Source of the DNA: Paenibacillus xylanivorans
GTDB taxonomy: Bacteria > Bacillota > Bacilli > Paenibacillales > Paenibacillaceae
Direction of reading: 5' to 3'
NCBI RefSeq assembly: GCF_001280595.1
Contig: NZ_LITU01000053.1
Location: 392,092 to 456,091 of the forward strand
DNA: 64,000 nt
The position numbers and the translations under genes were made by a program. The notes beneath the pieces were generated by a model. It was not told the origin of the DNA. It ran no database searches and saw nothing but the letters and a program-made list of their open reading frames with translations. This document shows, piece after piece, positions 16,299-25,452 of this stretch. The number at the start of each line of letters is the position of its first letter. Within the stretch, counting starts at the first letter, position 1.

Positions 16299-18062
16299 AT
16301 GGCTAAACTTATACATAGAGCCACACAATTCAGCTTGCAGACCAAAGTGTTTTTGACATTTCTCGCCCTTCTTTTGTTCGTGCTGGGATGTTTTATCGTT
16401 TATGTGAACCTTGTCGTTATCCGCCCGCTTACACAAAAAACGGAGGAGGATACACTGGTCACTGCCACTAAGGTACGAGAACAGGTTGACCTATACGTAG
16501 AGCAGCAAAATCAGATGTCCCAGCGCATATTGTCCAATAAGGACATCTTCGCAACGATGGACAAGAGCTCTTCAGCACCAAGCAATTATGAAAGACTGAA
16601 GCAGATTCGGAAACTAAAAGATATCATGTTTCAGGCTATTGGCCCTAGCATGAACATCAAGGACATGTCCATTTATGATAAACAAGGTGTGCTGCTCACA
16701 TCGTATCTGGGTTCAGGACATCCTCCAACAATTCTAAGTGCCTTAACAGAAAAAAGCAGGAGTGGACGAGAGTGGACAGGGAACGGTTTTATTCTGCTTC
16801 GAGATGCAGACACTATCTCCTTTGTCCGTACGGTCAACGATCAGAATGGCAAGCTATACGGATATCTTAGTATTCAAATGGATCAAGCTTACATTCAAAA
16901 CCTTACGGAAGGAATTACAGCAGGAGATGTATTCATTTTGAACAAACAAGGTGAGCAAATGACTGGCTCGGAAGTGAGAAAGAACGCATTGGTGTGGAAA
17001 GAGCCACTATCCGACGAAGGACTGGTAGTTGATGAACAAAATAATTACGTTACGCATTCCACATCTCACCAGACGGGTTGGATAACTTTTATAATAACGC
17101 CGAAAGATTCGGTTTTAGGCTCGATCCGCTCCGTACAAAGCATGTCCATTTTGCTGATTACAGCCTTAATGCTCATTTCTTTCGTGTACATTTTCTTCTC
17201 CACACGCAGCCTGTTGCTTCCCATTCGCAAGCTTCGCAGCCAGATTTGGCGCATTAACTACAGCAATATGAAGCTAAAAGTTGATGATCGACCTAAAAAT
17301 AACGACCTGCTGCTGTTGAATGAAGCTTTTCAGGACTTAATGGAACGTTTACAGCAGTCCATTGACCGTGAGAAGAAGGCGTTACATGAAGAAGTTACCG
17401 CGCGTAATTCCGCATTACAAGCTCAGATCGCTCCCCATTTCCTTCATAACGCCCTTTATTTGATCAGCATTGCTGCTCAAGAGGGGAGAACCCAGGTCGT
17501 GTCCGATATGTGCAAACATCTGTCAGACAGTTTACGTTATATTGTTTCATCTCCTTATGCACATGTGACGATGACGGATGAGCTTGAGCATACAAGACAT
17601 TATTTGTCGTTGGTACAACAAAAGTATGAAGAAGATTTGGAGTGGAACATCGATGCTGATGAGCTGACGAGTGAAATCCGGCTGCCACGGCTGGTCATTC
17701 AGCCTTTCGTGGAAAACTGTATTGAGCACGCTTTTTTTAATACCACACCTCCCTGGCGTATCCAAATTACCGTGAAGCAGTATAACGGATTATGGGCATT
17801 GGAGATCAAAGATAACGGAGAGGGCTTCCAGCCAAACAAAATAGAAGAGATTTTGTCCAATATTCAGAAGTCCGGCTCCGGAATGAATCAAACCCCCGAT
17901 CGTCAGACAGTTTTTGGCAACATGGGGATCGTCAATAGCGTCAATCGGCTTAAACTGATGTATAGCAATCGGCTTTTATTTAACATTTACAACAATCATT
18001 CAGACAATGAAAAAGGAGCAACCATTCAAATCATCGGATCGATGATTAGGGATTTTTACTGA
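16299..18062 (+). CDS. YesM-type sensor histidine kinase
   Basis: 587 residues from the ATG at 16299 (AGGAGG 11 nt upstream; an earlier ATG at 16272 lacks an RBS). Membrane segments at about 18-40 and 280-300 frame a large extracellular sensor. HAMP follows at 303-360, then the His_kinase domain with QIAPHFLHNALYLIS (phospho-acceptor His380) and the ATPase domain with FVENCIEHAF (N box) and IKDNGEGF (G1 box). It senses a sugar, or its loaded binding protein, and phosphorylates the YesN-type regulator encoded 18 bp downstream. Divergent from the importer it most likely controls. Confidence 0.92.
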   Translation: MAKLIHRATQFSLQTKVFLTFLALLLFVLGCFIVYVNLVVIRPLTQKTEEDTLVTATKVREQVDLYVEQQNQMSQRILSNKDIFATMDKSSSAPSNYERLKQIRKLKDIMFQAIGPSMNIKDMSIYDKQGVLLTSYLGSGHPPTILSALTEKSRSGREWTGNGFILLRDADTISFVRTVNDQNGKLYGYLSIQMDQAYIQNLTEGITAGDVFILNKQGEQMTGSEVRKNALVWKEPLSDEGLVVDEQNNYVTHSTSHQTGWITFIITPKDSVLGSIRSVQSMSILLITALMLISFVYIFFSTRSLLLPIRKLRSQIWRINYSNMKLKVDDRPKNNDLLLLNEAFQDLMERLQQSIDREKKALHEEVTARNSALQAQIAPHFLHNALYLISIAAQEGRTQVVSDMCKHLSDSLRYIVSSPYAHVTMTDELEHTRHYLSLVQQKYEEDLEWNIDADELTSEIRLPRLVIQPFVENCIEHAFFNTTPPWRIQITVKQYNGLWALEIKDNGEGFQPNKIEEILSNIQKSGSGMNQTPDRQTVFGNMGIVNSVNRLKLMYSNRLLFNIYNNHSDNEKGATIQIIGSMIRDFY

Positions 18063-18080
18063 GCACAGGAGGGATAGACC

Positions 18081-19589
18081 ATGTACAATATCATGATCGT
18101 TGAGGATAGCAAACCTATATTGCGCAATATTAAAATGCTGTTGGATAAGCTGGATTTCCCCATTCACGTGGCAGTTACGGCCACCAATGGGGAAGAGGCG
18201 TTAGAAGCACTTCAGAAGCAGCCAATCGATCTCCTGTTGACAGACATACGGATGCCCAAGATGGATGGCTTATCACTAATTGAGAAGGCGAAGCTTGCCA
18301 AGCCTGAGTTGAGGGTCATTCTAATTAGCGGGTATAGCGATTTTGAATATACACGAAAAGCATTGAATTTGCAGGTGTTCGACTATTTGCTGAAGCCCGT
18401 CGAGCCTGAGGCACTGGAGGAAGTCATGGGCAGAGTTATTAAACAGCTTGATCAATCGAGGTCCAGGAACTTTCATGAGTTGCAGGAGATCGTTGATCCC
18501 CATAGTTATGCTGAACTTAAGCCAGGAGAACATGCTGCTTTTTTGGCCCAAATGATAATCATTCTGCGCAGACAGCCCTTCACCTCGGAACGGGAACGCT
18601 GGGGACAAAAGACGTTACAGGCTTCTTTAGAAGATTTTTTTGCTCCTCGTCCATGTAAAGTGTTTCTAAGTCAAACTCCGCAGCAATTCATCGTTTTTGT
18701 AAACAGAGGAATTCTTGATTTGTATTCTTCTGTACATGAATGTCTCGAATCGTTGCGGCGTCATTTAGTTGCACAAGGTATGGACACTACAATTGCTGGG
18801 CAGCTCGTATGGTCGGAATCCGTTAATCTGTCGGAGCTTTATCACCAAATATCGTCTATCTTATCGATGCACCAGCGATTGAACAATGGATGTGTACTGG
18901 ATAGCGGAAATCCCGTCTCCATAACAAGAACTGAAGCGGGTTGTCTGAATTCCACACTGGAATTGGCTTTTGTCCACATGATACAAGCTCGTCAGAAGGA
19001 GCAGTTTGCCCTTAAGCTGTCCGAGTTGATGAATCGATGGACGGAGGATAACGTGCATCAGAAAGAATTGGAACGATTTATCAATTTAGTGGTGGATACA
19101 TTCGCACATTTGGTTGAAGAGCAAGGTACGGGAATTAGGCTTGGTCTGGAGCTTAGAGCAAAAAAACTATTTGATGAAGAAACATATGGTGATTTCTGCC
19201 GTGAATTAACGGAATGGATTGGACAATGTTTTGATATGCTTCAATCCCATGGTCGGAAAAGCAGAGAAGATCTGTTTGTGCAAATGGATGAGTACATCAA
19301 ACGGAACAAGTATACCCCAATAACCATCAATGACATTGCAATGAAGTTTCATGTCAGCCCCTCGTACGTTAGCAGAGTCATTAAAAACGTAACGCAAGTC
19401 ACATTTGTTCAATATTATACAAAGCTTAGAATTAAGGAAGCATGTAGACTAATAGAATGTCAACCGGAGATGAAGTTTAAGGAGTTATCGGATCTGTTAT
19501 CGTTCAGTGATCAGCATTATTTCTCCAAGGTGTTTAAGGAATATACGGGACTTAGTCCGACAGAATATAAAGAAATACTGCTTAAATAG
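18081..19589 (+). CDS. YesN-type response regulator with AraC HTH
   Basis: 502 residues. The receiver domain (1-120) has the phospho-acceptor in LLLTDIRMPKMDGL (Asp55), the threonine/serine switch in VILISGYSDFEY and the conserved Lys in FDYLLKPVEP. A long middle part of unknown role is followed by the AraC-type HTH at about 395-500 (ITINDIAMKFHVSPSYVSRVI, FKELSDLLSFSDQHYFSKVF, SPTEYKE). Partner of the kinase just upstream; the expected target is the divergent ABC operon. Confidence 0.92.
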   Translation: MYNIMIVEDSKPILRNIKMLLDKLDFPIHVAVTATNGEEALEALQKQPIDLLLTDIRMPKMDGLSLIEKAKLAKPELRVILISGYSDFEYTRKALNLQVFDYLLKPVEPEALEEVMGRVIKQLDQSRSRNFHELQEIVDPHSYAELKPGEHAAFLAQMIIILRRQPFTSERERWGQKTLQASLEDFFAPRPCKVFLSQTPQQFIVFVNRGILDLYSSVHECLESLRRHLVAQGMDTTIAGQLVWSESVNLSELYHQISSILSMHQRLNNGCVLDSGNPVSITRTEAGCLNSTLELAFVHMIQARQKEQFALKLSELMNRWTEDNVHQKELERFINLVVDTFAHLVEEQGTGIRLGLELRAKKLFDEETYGDFCRELTEWIGQCFDMLQSHGRKSREDLFVQMDEYIKRNKYTPITINDIAMKFHVSPSYVSRVIKNVTQVTFVQYYTKLRIKEACRLIECQPEMKFKELSDLLSFSDQHYFSKVFKEYTGLSPTEYKEILLK

Positions 19590-19762
19590 TCTGACCGAGG
19601 AAAACTTATGGAAAATTCCGAAAACGTTTGCTATTTATTTTAATCTGCCTGTTCTTACTTTTTTATGTTGCAAACTATACAAATTTGGAGTAGATTAAGA
19701 ACATAATATTTGTTGTATTTGCAACAAAAAAGAGCCGTTTTAAATAAGTAATTGATTCATAG

Positions 19763-20296
<534 letters not shown>

Positions 20297-20463
20297 TAAT
20301 CGTACCGATCCTAAAAAATGGTGCAGATTGTTTAAAGTTGCTTTTCATTAGATATGGTCAATGCATGTGAATGGTCGTATATTAATACTATGTGGGTCAT
20401 GTGGATGAACACAGATCCACTTTGTGCAATGATAAACGATTCTACATAGAAGGACGGGGAAGT

Positions 20464-21597
20464 ATGGATTTTAAACCGCTTGCTTCATTTATTGACCGTA
20501 TCACATCATGGAGAATTCCGTGGGCAGAGGTGCTTGTGATGCATCAAAATGATACCGTTTTCCGTTACCGCAACGGTTACGCCAACCTGGAGCAGCAGAC
20601 GCCCATAGGTGACGGTGCGATCTTTAATCTCTACTCCATGACGAAAATTATGACCTGTGTGGCAGCGCTTCAACTTGTAGAGAGAGGGCAGATGCTGCTG
20701 AGCGATCCGGTGTCCGACTATCTGCCGGAATATGCCGAGATGACGGTGAAGAAAACATTATCGAGCGGGGAGGTCAGATTGGAAGAAGCGACAAAGGCGA
20801 TTACAGTACGCGATTTGTTTACGATGACTGCCGGGTTCTCCTATGACATTGGCTCGCCAAGCATTCAGGAAGCTGTGCAGAGCACCAACGGAACATTACC
20901 GACAAGAGAATTTGCGAAAGCGCTCGCCAAGGAACCACTTCTGTTTGAGCCAGGTACTCATTGGAACTATAGCATGTGTCACGATGTGCTGGGAGCTTTG
21001 GTGGAGGTTGTGAGTGGCAGACGTTTTGGTAAATATCTGCAAGAAGAAATTATCGGACCGCTAGGTATGAACGATACGGCATTCGACCTGAACGAGGAAC
21101 AGCAGACCCGCCTGATTCCGCAGTATGCTTACAATGATGAGCTTGACAAAGCCATACGAATGGACGGAAACGGATTCCGGGTAGGCACGGATTTGGAGAG
21201 CGGCGGTGCCGGACTATTGTCCACCGTTAGCGACTATGCACTGTTCCTTAGTGCGCTGACGGGAAAAGGAACCAGTCCGGAAGGCGTGCGCATTCTGTCA
21301 CCGGCTTCAGTGGAACTGATGCGCACAGACCATCTGAACGATCTGACCCGTGGCGATTACTCCTGGGATCATATGGGAGGGTATGGTTATGGGTTGGGGG
21401 TACGTACGCATATCTCCAAAGCGGGCAGCGGTTCATTAAGCCCACTTGGTGAATTTGGATGGAGTGGTGCTGCCGGCTGCGTGGCCATCATTGATCCAGA
21501 CTCCGAACTCACGGTCATGTATGCGCAGCACCTGTTGAACAATCAGGAGCCTTATGTTCATCGCCGCTTGCGCAATGTTGTTTATTCCTGCTTGTAA
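20464..21597 (+). CDS. Serine hydrolase / class C beta-lactamase-fold protein
   Basis: 377 residues from the ATG at 20464, which has GGGGAAG just upstream; the longer frame from 20392 has no RBS. The SxxK nucleophile motif is SMTK (YSMTKIMTCVAALQLVERGQ), the second motif is in HWNYSMCHDVLGALVE, and the third-motif region is FGWSGAAGCVAII. There is no signal peptide, so it should be cytoplasmic. Such proteins are esterases or peptidases more often than beta-lactamases; the substrate is open. Confidence 0.87.
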   Translation: MDFKPLASFIDRITSWRIPWAEVLVMHQNDTVFRYRNGYANLEQQTPIGDGAIFNLYSMTKIMTCVAALQLVERGQMLLSDPVSDYLPEYAEMTVKKTLSSGEVRLEEATKAITVRDLFTMTAGFSYDIGSPSIQEAVQSTNGTLPTREFAKALAKEPLLFEPGTHWNYSMCHDVLGALVEVVSGRRFGKYLQEEIIGPLGMNDTAFDLNEEQQTRLIPQYAYNDELDKAIRMDGNGFRVGTDLESGGAGLLSTVSDYALFLSALTGKGTSPEGVRILSPASVELMRTDHLNDLTRGDYSWDHMGGYGYGLGVRTHISKAGSGSLSPLGEFGWSGAAGCVAIIDPDSELTVMYAQHLLNNQEPYVHRRLRNVVYSCL

Positions 21598-21672
21598 TGC
21601 GGAAGTGGAATCTGACGATGCATTTTGTTTAATTCACTGACATGATGTTGAGTATTCGTACAATTGGAAACA

Positions 21673-21712
21673 AACAGGGACGCGAGTAATGTCGCGCCCC
21701 TGTTATTATTTT
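21673..21712 (+). terminator. Terminator between serine hydrolase and DMT transporter
   Basis: Stem AACAGGG-A-CGCGA / TCGCG-C-CCCTGTT (one mismatch), then a T-rich run. It also lies at the 3' end of the convergent minus-strand gene. Confidence 0.8.
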
Positions 21713-21729
21713 TTTCTTTTCTTTTTTAA

Positions 21730-22701
21730 CTAAGGTTCGAGGGTATTTGAGAACTTTCGGGAGGTTACGCGATTAACCATATAAATACCGATCGACACGA
21801 ACAGCAATGCGATCAGATTTTTTAGTTCCATAATCGTTTCTCCCAAAAACAACGCCGAGAGCAGTGTTCCAAACACAGGGATAAGGAAGTTATAAACGGA
21901 TACTTTCCCCACTTTGTTGTATTTCAGCAGCAGATTCCACAAGCAAAATGCGGCTGACGAAAGTAAAACTAAATAAATCAAGATACCCGTTGATTCAAAT
22001 GTAAAATGCGTAACCCTGCCGCCAAGCAGGAGGCCCAGTAGGGTGAGTGCCAGTCCGCCGACAAACAGGCTAACACCGGTAATAACCAGAACGTCGATCG
22101 AGCCAGTTAAGTGTTTTGCATAAATGGCCGTAATGGAAAAAATAAGAGCCGCAATAATAACGAAACCTTCACCTGTGAGAGAGAAGGAGAACTCCAGCAG
22201 ATCAGAGTGGAAATTAACAATAATTACGCCAATAAATCCTAGCAAACAGCCGACTACTTTATTTTTGCTCAGTTTATCATTTTTGTATAGAAAATGAGCT
22301 AGAACAACACTGAAAAAGGTCGTTGTCGCATTCATAATCGAACCTTTGACACCTGTTATATTGGCTACACCTACATAAAAAAACATATACTGCAGACCCG
22401 TTTGGAACACGCCAAGCAATATTAAGCTTGAAAATTGTCGTCCAGACAGCTCAAATTTTCGTTTAGTAATGACACGAAACAAGAACAGGAGCAGTAATCC
22501 AGCTAAAACAAATCGATAACCCGCAAATACAAATTTTGATGGAATATCTTCTGGCAGGATGTCAAAAGCAATATATCCAAGCTTAATAAAAGGGTAGGCA
22601 CTTCCCCATAACAAGCAACATATACTTGCAACTAGCGTTACAAATAAAGGGTCGCTAAATTTGATCGGTTTCTCCATTGCTTTTATTTCATTCACTTTCA
22701 A
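21730..22701 (-). CDS. DMT superfamily transporter (two EamA domains)
   Basis: 323 residues, ten membrane segments in two EamA repeats: residues 15-160 (LLWGSAYPFIKLGY at the start, GVKGSIMNATTTFFSVVLAH near its end) and 170-310 (AALIFSITAIYAK, YNFLIPVFGTLLSALFLGE). EamA proteins export metabolites such as amino acids; the substrate cannot be assigned. The TTG at 22701 lies 4 nt after GAGGAG, so the GTG at 22695 (10 nt) is an equally good start. Confidence 0.88.
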   Translation of the reverse strand: MKVNEIKAMEKPIKFSDPLFVTLVASICCLLWGSAYPFIKLGYIAFDILPEDIPSKFVFAGYRFVLAGLLLLFLFRVITKRKFELSGRQFSSLILLGVFQTGLQYMFFYVGVANITGVKGSIMNATTTFFSVVLAHFLYKNDKLSKNKVVGCLLGFIGVIIVNFHSDLLEFSFSLTGEGFVIIAALIFSITAIYAKHLTGSIDVLVITGVSLFVGGLALTLLGLLLGGRVTHFTFESTGILIYLVLLSSAAFCLWNLLLKYNKVGKVSVYNFLIPVFGTLLSALFLGETIMELKNLIALLFVSIGIYMVNRVTSRKFSNTLEP

Positions 22702-22894
22702 TCTTCTCCTCGCATGATATGTAAATGTGTACGGGCTGATAGCACCTCACTGACCATATCACAAACTGCCAGTAGCTGTAACAAAAAAAATGAAATTCCA
22801 TTTCATAACAAGAGAAGATCAGAGAGGGCATCAAATGAACGGATGTTTACCTGAATCTATTTTTTTGTATACCATGGTACATTTACCAACGAAA

Positions 22895-22926
22895 TAAAAA
22901 CAGAGCCAACCTAAAGGTTAGCTCTG
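22895..22926 (-). terminator. Terminator of the TraB/GumN gene
   Basis: On the minus strand CAGAGC-T-AACCT pairs with AGGTT-G-GCTCTG and is followed by TTTTTATTTC. Confidence 0.8.
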
Positions 22927-22955
22927 CCATATTATGAGCAATGATCCTACAAGTA

Positions 22956-24221
22956 CTACTTTCTTTCCAAGGTGAAGCCTTCTTTCTCCAGTAATGGAAC
23001 GACACCTTGGTCGCCAAGCATATGCAGCATGCCAAGGACCACTATATACGTTTCTTTTTTATCGCTGTTCAGATAGCCTTTAATCTTCTCAGCCATGTCC
23101 ACATTGCGGTCAGTCAGAAGGGCTTTGTGATATTCAGCATCCCAATCAGAAGAATTAGTATATTCATTTAATGCGTTATCATCGCCCTCAATCCACATTT
23201 TGGAAAGGTCATCGATTCCTCCATTTGGAGCAAGGGTGACCGGAGCAGAAGGGTCAACGGTTTGCAGCAACAGCTTTTCCTGCAGAGCGTCGGAGTAGTT
23301 GTTATTCGTTTGGAACTGGGAATCAATAGTTTCCAGCGAAACAACCGGTTTGTTTGCTTGATTGGCTTTATCGATCAGATACTGGTCAATCCCTATCTCT
23401 GATTGATATCCTTCATTTCCAACGATAATGCCCAGAATGTTTTGTTGAACGAACCATGGTTTAAAGCTATCGAAGCTGTTTTCCGGCAATCCGTTAGCTT
23501 TCAGTAATGCCGTAACCTTGTCATACGTATCTGGGGATATATGATCTTTCAGCGTCGTGCCGTCTTTATATATACCAAGGTCCAATATATGTTTTTGCAA
23601 TTCTTCAGGAGCAATCTTGGACAAGTCAACTTCCACACCCAAGTAATCCGCAGCTTTCAACGCATTTTCAATCTCTGGACGAAGAGGGTACAGGCCTTCC
23701 TGTACATAATGAATGGAGCCAAGTAGATATACTGTGTTGCCTTTATGCTCTACTTTCCACAGGAAGCCTTGGCTTTCATCGGATTGATGCTTGGAAGTAA
23801 GGGATACCTGGCGCAGCGTTTGATTCCAGGCCACTTGATATCCTGCAGTTTCAGCGACAAAGCGTAGAGGCACATACGTTACATTCCGAATTTGCTTTGG
23901 CGCAGCATCCAAATCGACTGCTTGGCCATTTGCAATTGCATTCGTGCTGCCCACCTTGAGAGATAAGGAACGACCATCTTTGATACCCGTGACAGTACGT
24001 GTTGCTTTATCCCACTTTACATTGACATTCAGCTTCTCCAGTAAGAGACGAACGGGGACGAAAGTCACCCCTTGTTCTACGACCGCTGGGGACTGATTGA
24101 ACTGGATTGCCTCACCATTTAGCGATATGGATAACGCTTTTTCTGCTGCATGAACGGAAGAAAGTCCAGAGGTAAGTAAACATAGGGACAGGATTGAAGC
24201 CGTGATTTTTTTCATCTGCAT
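22956..24221 (-). CDS. Secreted TraB/GumN-family protein with copper-amine-oxidase-like N-terminal domain
   Basis: 421 residues. A signal peptide (about 1-26, ending VHAA) is followed by a copper amine oxidase N-terminal-like domain at 30-145 (FVPVRLLLEKLNVNVKWDKA, TYVPLRFVAETAGYQVAWN), a module common on Paenibacillus exported proteins. Residues 150-421 are the TraB/PrgY/GumN domain with its two GxxH motifs (LLGSIHYVQEG and VVLGMLHMLG) and conserved acidic residues in GVEVDLS. The family is related to metal-dependent Tiki-like peptidases, so a secreted protease role is possible. It lies 9 bp downstream of YbjQ. Confidence 0.88.
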   Translation of the reverse strand: MQMKKITASILSLCLLTSGLSSVHAAEKALSISLNGEAIQFNQSPAVVEQGVTFVPVRLLLEKLNVNVKWDKATRTVTGIKDGRSLSLKVGSTNAIANGQAVDLDAAPKQIRNVTYVPLRFVAETAGYQVAWNQTLRQVSLTSKHQSDESQGFLWKVEHKGNTVYLLGSIHYVQEGLYPLRPEIENALKAADYLGVEVDLSKIAPEELQKHILDLGIYKDGTTLKDHISPDTYDKVTALLKANGLPENSFDSFKPWFVQQNILGIIVGNEGYQSEIGIDQYLIDKANQANKPVVSLETIDSQFQTNNNYSDALQEKLLLQTVDPSAPVTLAPNGGIDDLSKMWIEGDDNALNEYTNSSDWDAEYHKALLTDRNVDMAEKIKGYLNSDKKETYIVVLGMLHMLGDQGVVPLLEKEGFTLERK

Positions 24222-24230
24222 GTAAGCTCC

Positions 24231-24551
24231 TTATAGTGAATTAATAATAACTGCCGTTCCGCTGACAGCGACCATGAGCATTCCTTGACGCACAACTTCG
24301 TAATTCAGGTTGACACCGATTACGGCATTGGCACCCATCTGTGAGGCTTGCTGTGTCATTTCTTCAAATGCAGCATCTCTTGCTTCTTTTAGCTTGTTTT
24401 CATAGGTTCGAGAACGCCCGCCTACAAGATCTCTAAATGAAGCGAGAAAGTCTCTCCCCACATTCGCAGCGATGATGACTTCACCAGTTGCAACGCCGAT
24501 ATACTGCCTTACTGGGGAACCTTCAACAATTGCTGTTGTTGTAATAATCAA
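24231..24551 (-). CDS. YbjQ family protein (DUF74)
   Basis: 106 residues from the TTG at 24551. This start is set by AGGAGG 7 nt upstream and gives the usual family length and beginning (IITTTAIVEGSPVRQYIGV); the longer frame to 24665 runs through intergenic sequence. Conserved parts are FRDLVGGRSRTYENKLKEAR and GANAVIGVNLNYEV. YbjQ proteins form pentamers with a heavy-metal-binding-like fold; their role is unknown. Probably cotranscribed with the TraB/GumN gene. Confidence 0.88.
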   Translation of the reverse strand: MIITTTAIVEGSPVRQYIGVATGEVIIAANVGRDFLASFRDLVGGRSRTYENKLKEARDAAFEEMTQQASQMGANAVIGVNLNYEVVRQGMLMVAVSGTAVIINSL

Positions 24552-24717
24552 ATCGTTTCCTCCTAAAACAAAATAGATTTGTCGCGGTTTCTCACTTCCA
24601 ATGCTAACAGCGTTACTGAAACAGAGCCTAAACGCGTTGATGAACAATCGCTTAAGTTTGCTCAAGCTGTTTAGGTTCTGTTAATGTGAGTATGCTACTA
24701 TGAAATGGGTGAAAACG

Positions 24718-25452
24718 ATGACCAATCAAAATGATATTAAAATCGCAATTGTCGACGACGAACCCTCGATTGTCACCATGCTGCAAATGGTGCTTCGCAG
24801 GGCAGGGTTTCATCAGCTGTACGATGCTTCCACCTGTGCGGAAGCTCTCCATCTGGTACAGCGCGTTGCCCCGGATATCGTCCTGCTCGATATTACGCTC
24901 CCAGACGGGAGCGGTCTGGAGCTCTGCTCCAAGCTCCGTGAATACGGAAATCCGCATATTTTGTTTCTGACAGCTAAGGCATCCGATCTAGATGTGCTGA
25001 GGGGATTCGCCATGGGCGGGGATGATTATATTACCAAGCCCTTCAATCCTTTGGAGGTAGCTGCGAGAATACAGGCACGTATACGCCGTTTGGAGTCAGA
25101 AGCTCCAACTGCAAATCAGGTGAAACGTCCTGAACCGGGGATATACCGATTCGGTCGCTTCATCATCAACGAGGCGGAAGGGGAGTTACTCGTGGAGGGA
25201 CAGCCCGTTCCTTGCCCTGCACAAGTCTTCCATCTGCTGCTGCACTTCTGCAAGTTTCCGGGGGTCGTATTTTCCAAAACACAGCTCTACGATCAGGTGT
25301 GGGGGATCAACGGACAGGGAGATGACTCGACGGTAATGGTACACATTCGGCGCATACGAGAGAAGATCGAGATCGATCCAGGGAATCCAAAGCTGCTGCT
25401 GACTGTACGTGGGCTCGGCTACAAGCTGTCAAAGGAGTTTCAGGAGCTATGA
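24718..25452 (+). CDS. OmpR/PhoB-type response regulator
   Basis: 244 residues if started at the ATG at 24718 (GGGTG 6 nt upstream); the ATG at 24700 is a possible alternative. The receiver domain has IAIVDDEPS (acidic pocket), DIVLLDITLPDG (phospho-acceptor Asp58), FLTAKAS and YITKPFNP. The C-terminal winged helix (about 145-240) shows VFSKTQLYDQVWGINGQGDD, VHIRRIREKI and TVRGLGYKL. Its stop overlaps the kinase start by 4 bp. Target genes are unknown; it is divergent from the ybjQ/TraB operon. Confidence 0.92.
   Translation: MTNQNDIKIAIVDDEPSIVTMLQMVLRRAGFHQLYDASTCAEALHLVQRVAPDIVLLDITLPDGSGLELCSKLREYGNPHILFLTAKASDLDVLRGFAMGGDDYITKPFNPLEVAARIQARIRRLESEAPTANQVKRPEPGIYRFGRFIINEAEGELLVEGQPVPCPAQVFHLLLHFCKFPGVVFSKTQLYDQVWGINGQGDDSTVMVHIRRIREKIEIDPGNPKLLLTVRGLGYKLSKEFQEL

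Noticed and set aside
19707..19730. Small inverted repeat TTGTTG / CAACAA after the response regulator
   Set aside because: Only 6 bp and not followed by a T-run on the plus strand, so not called a terminator.
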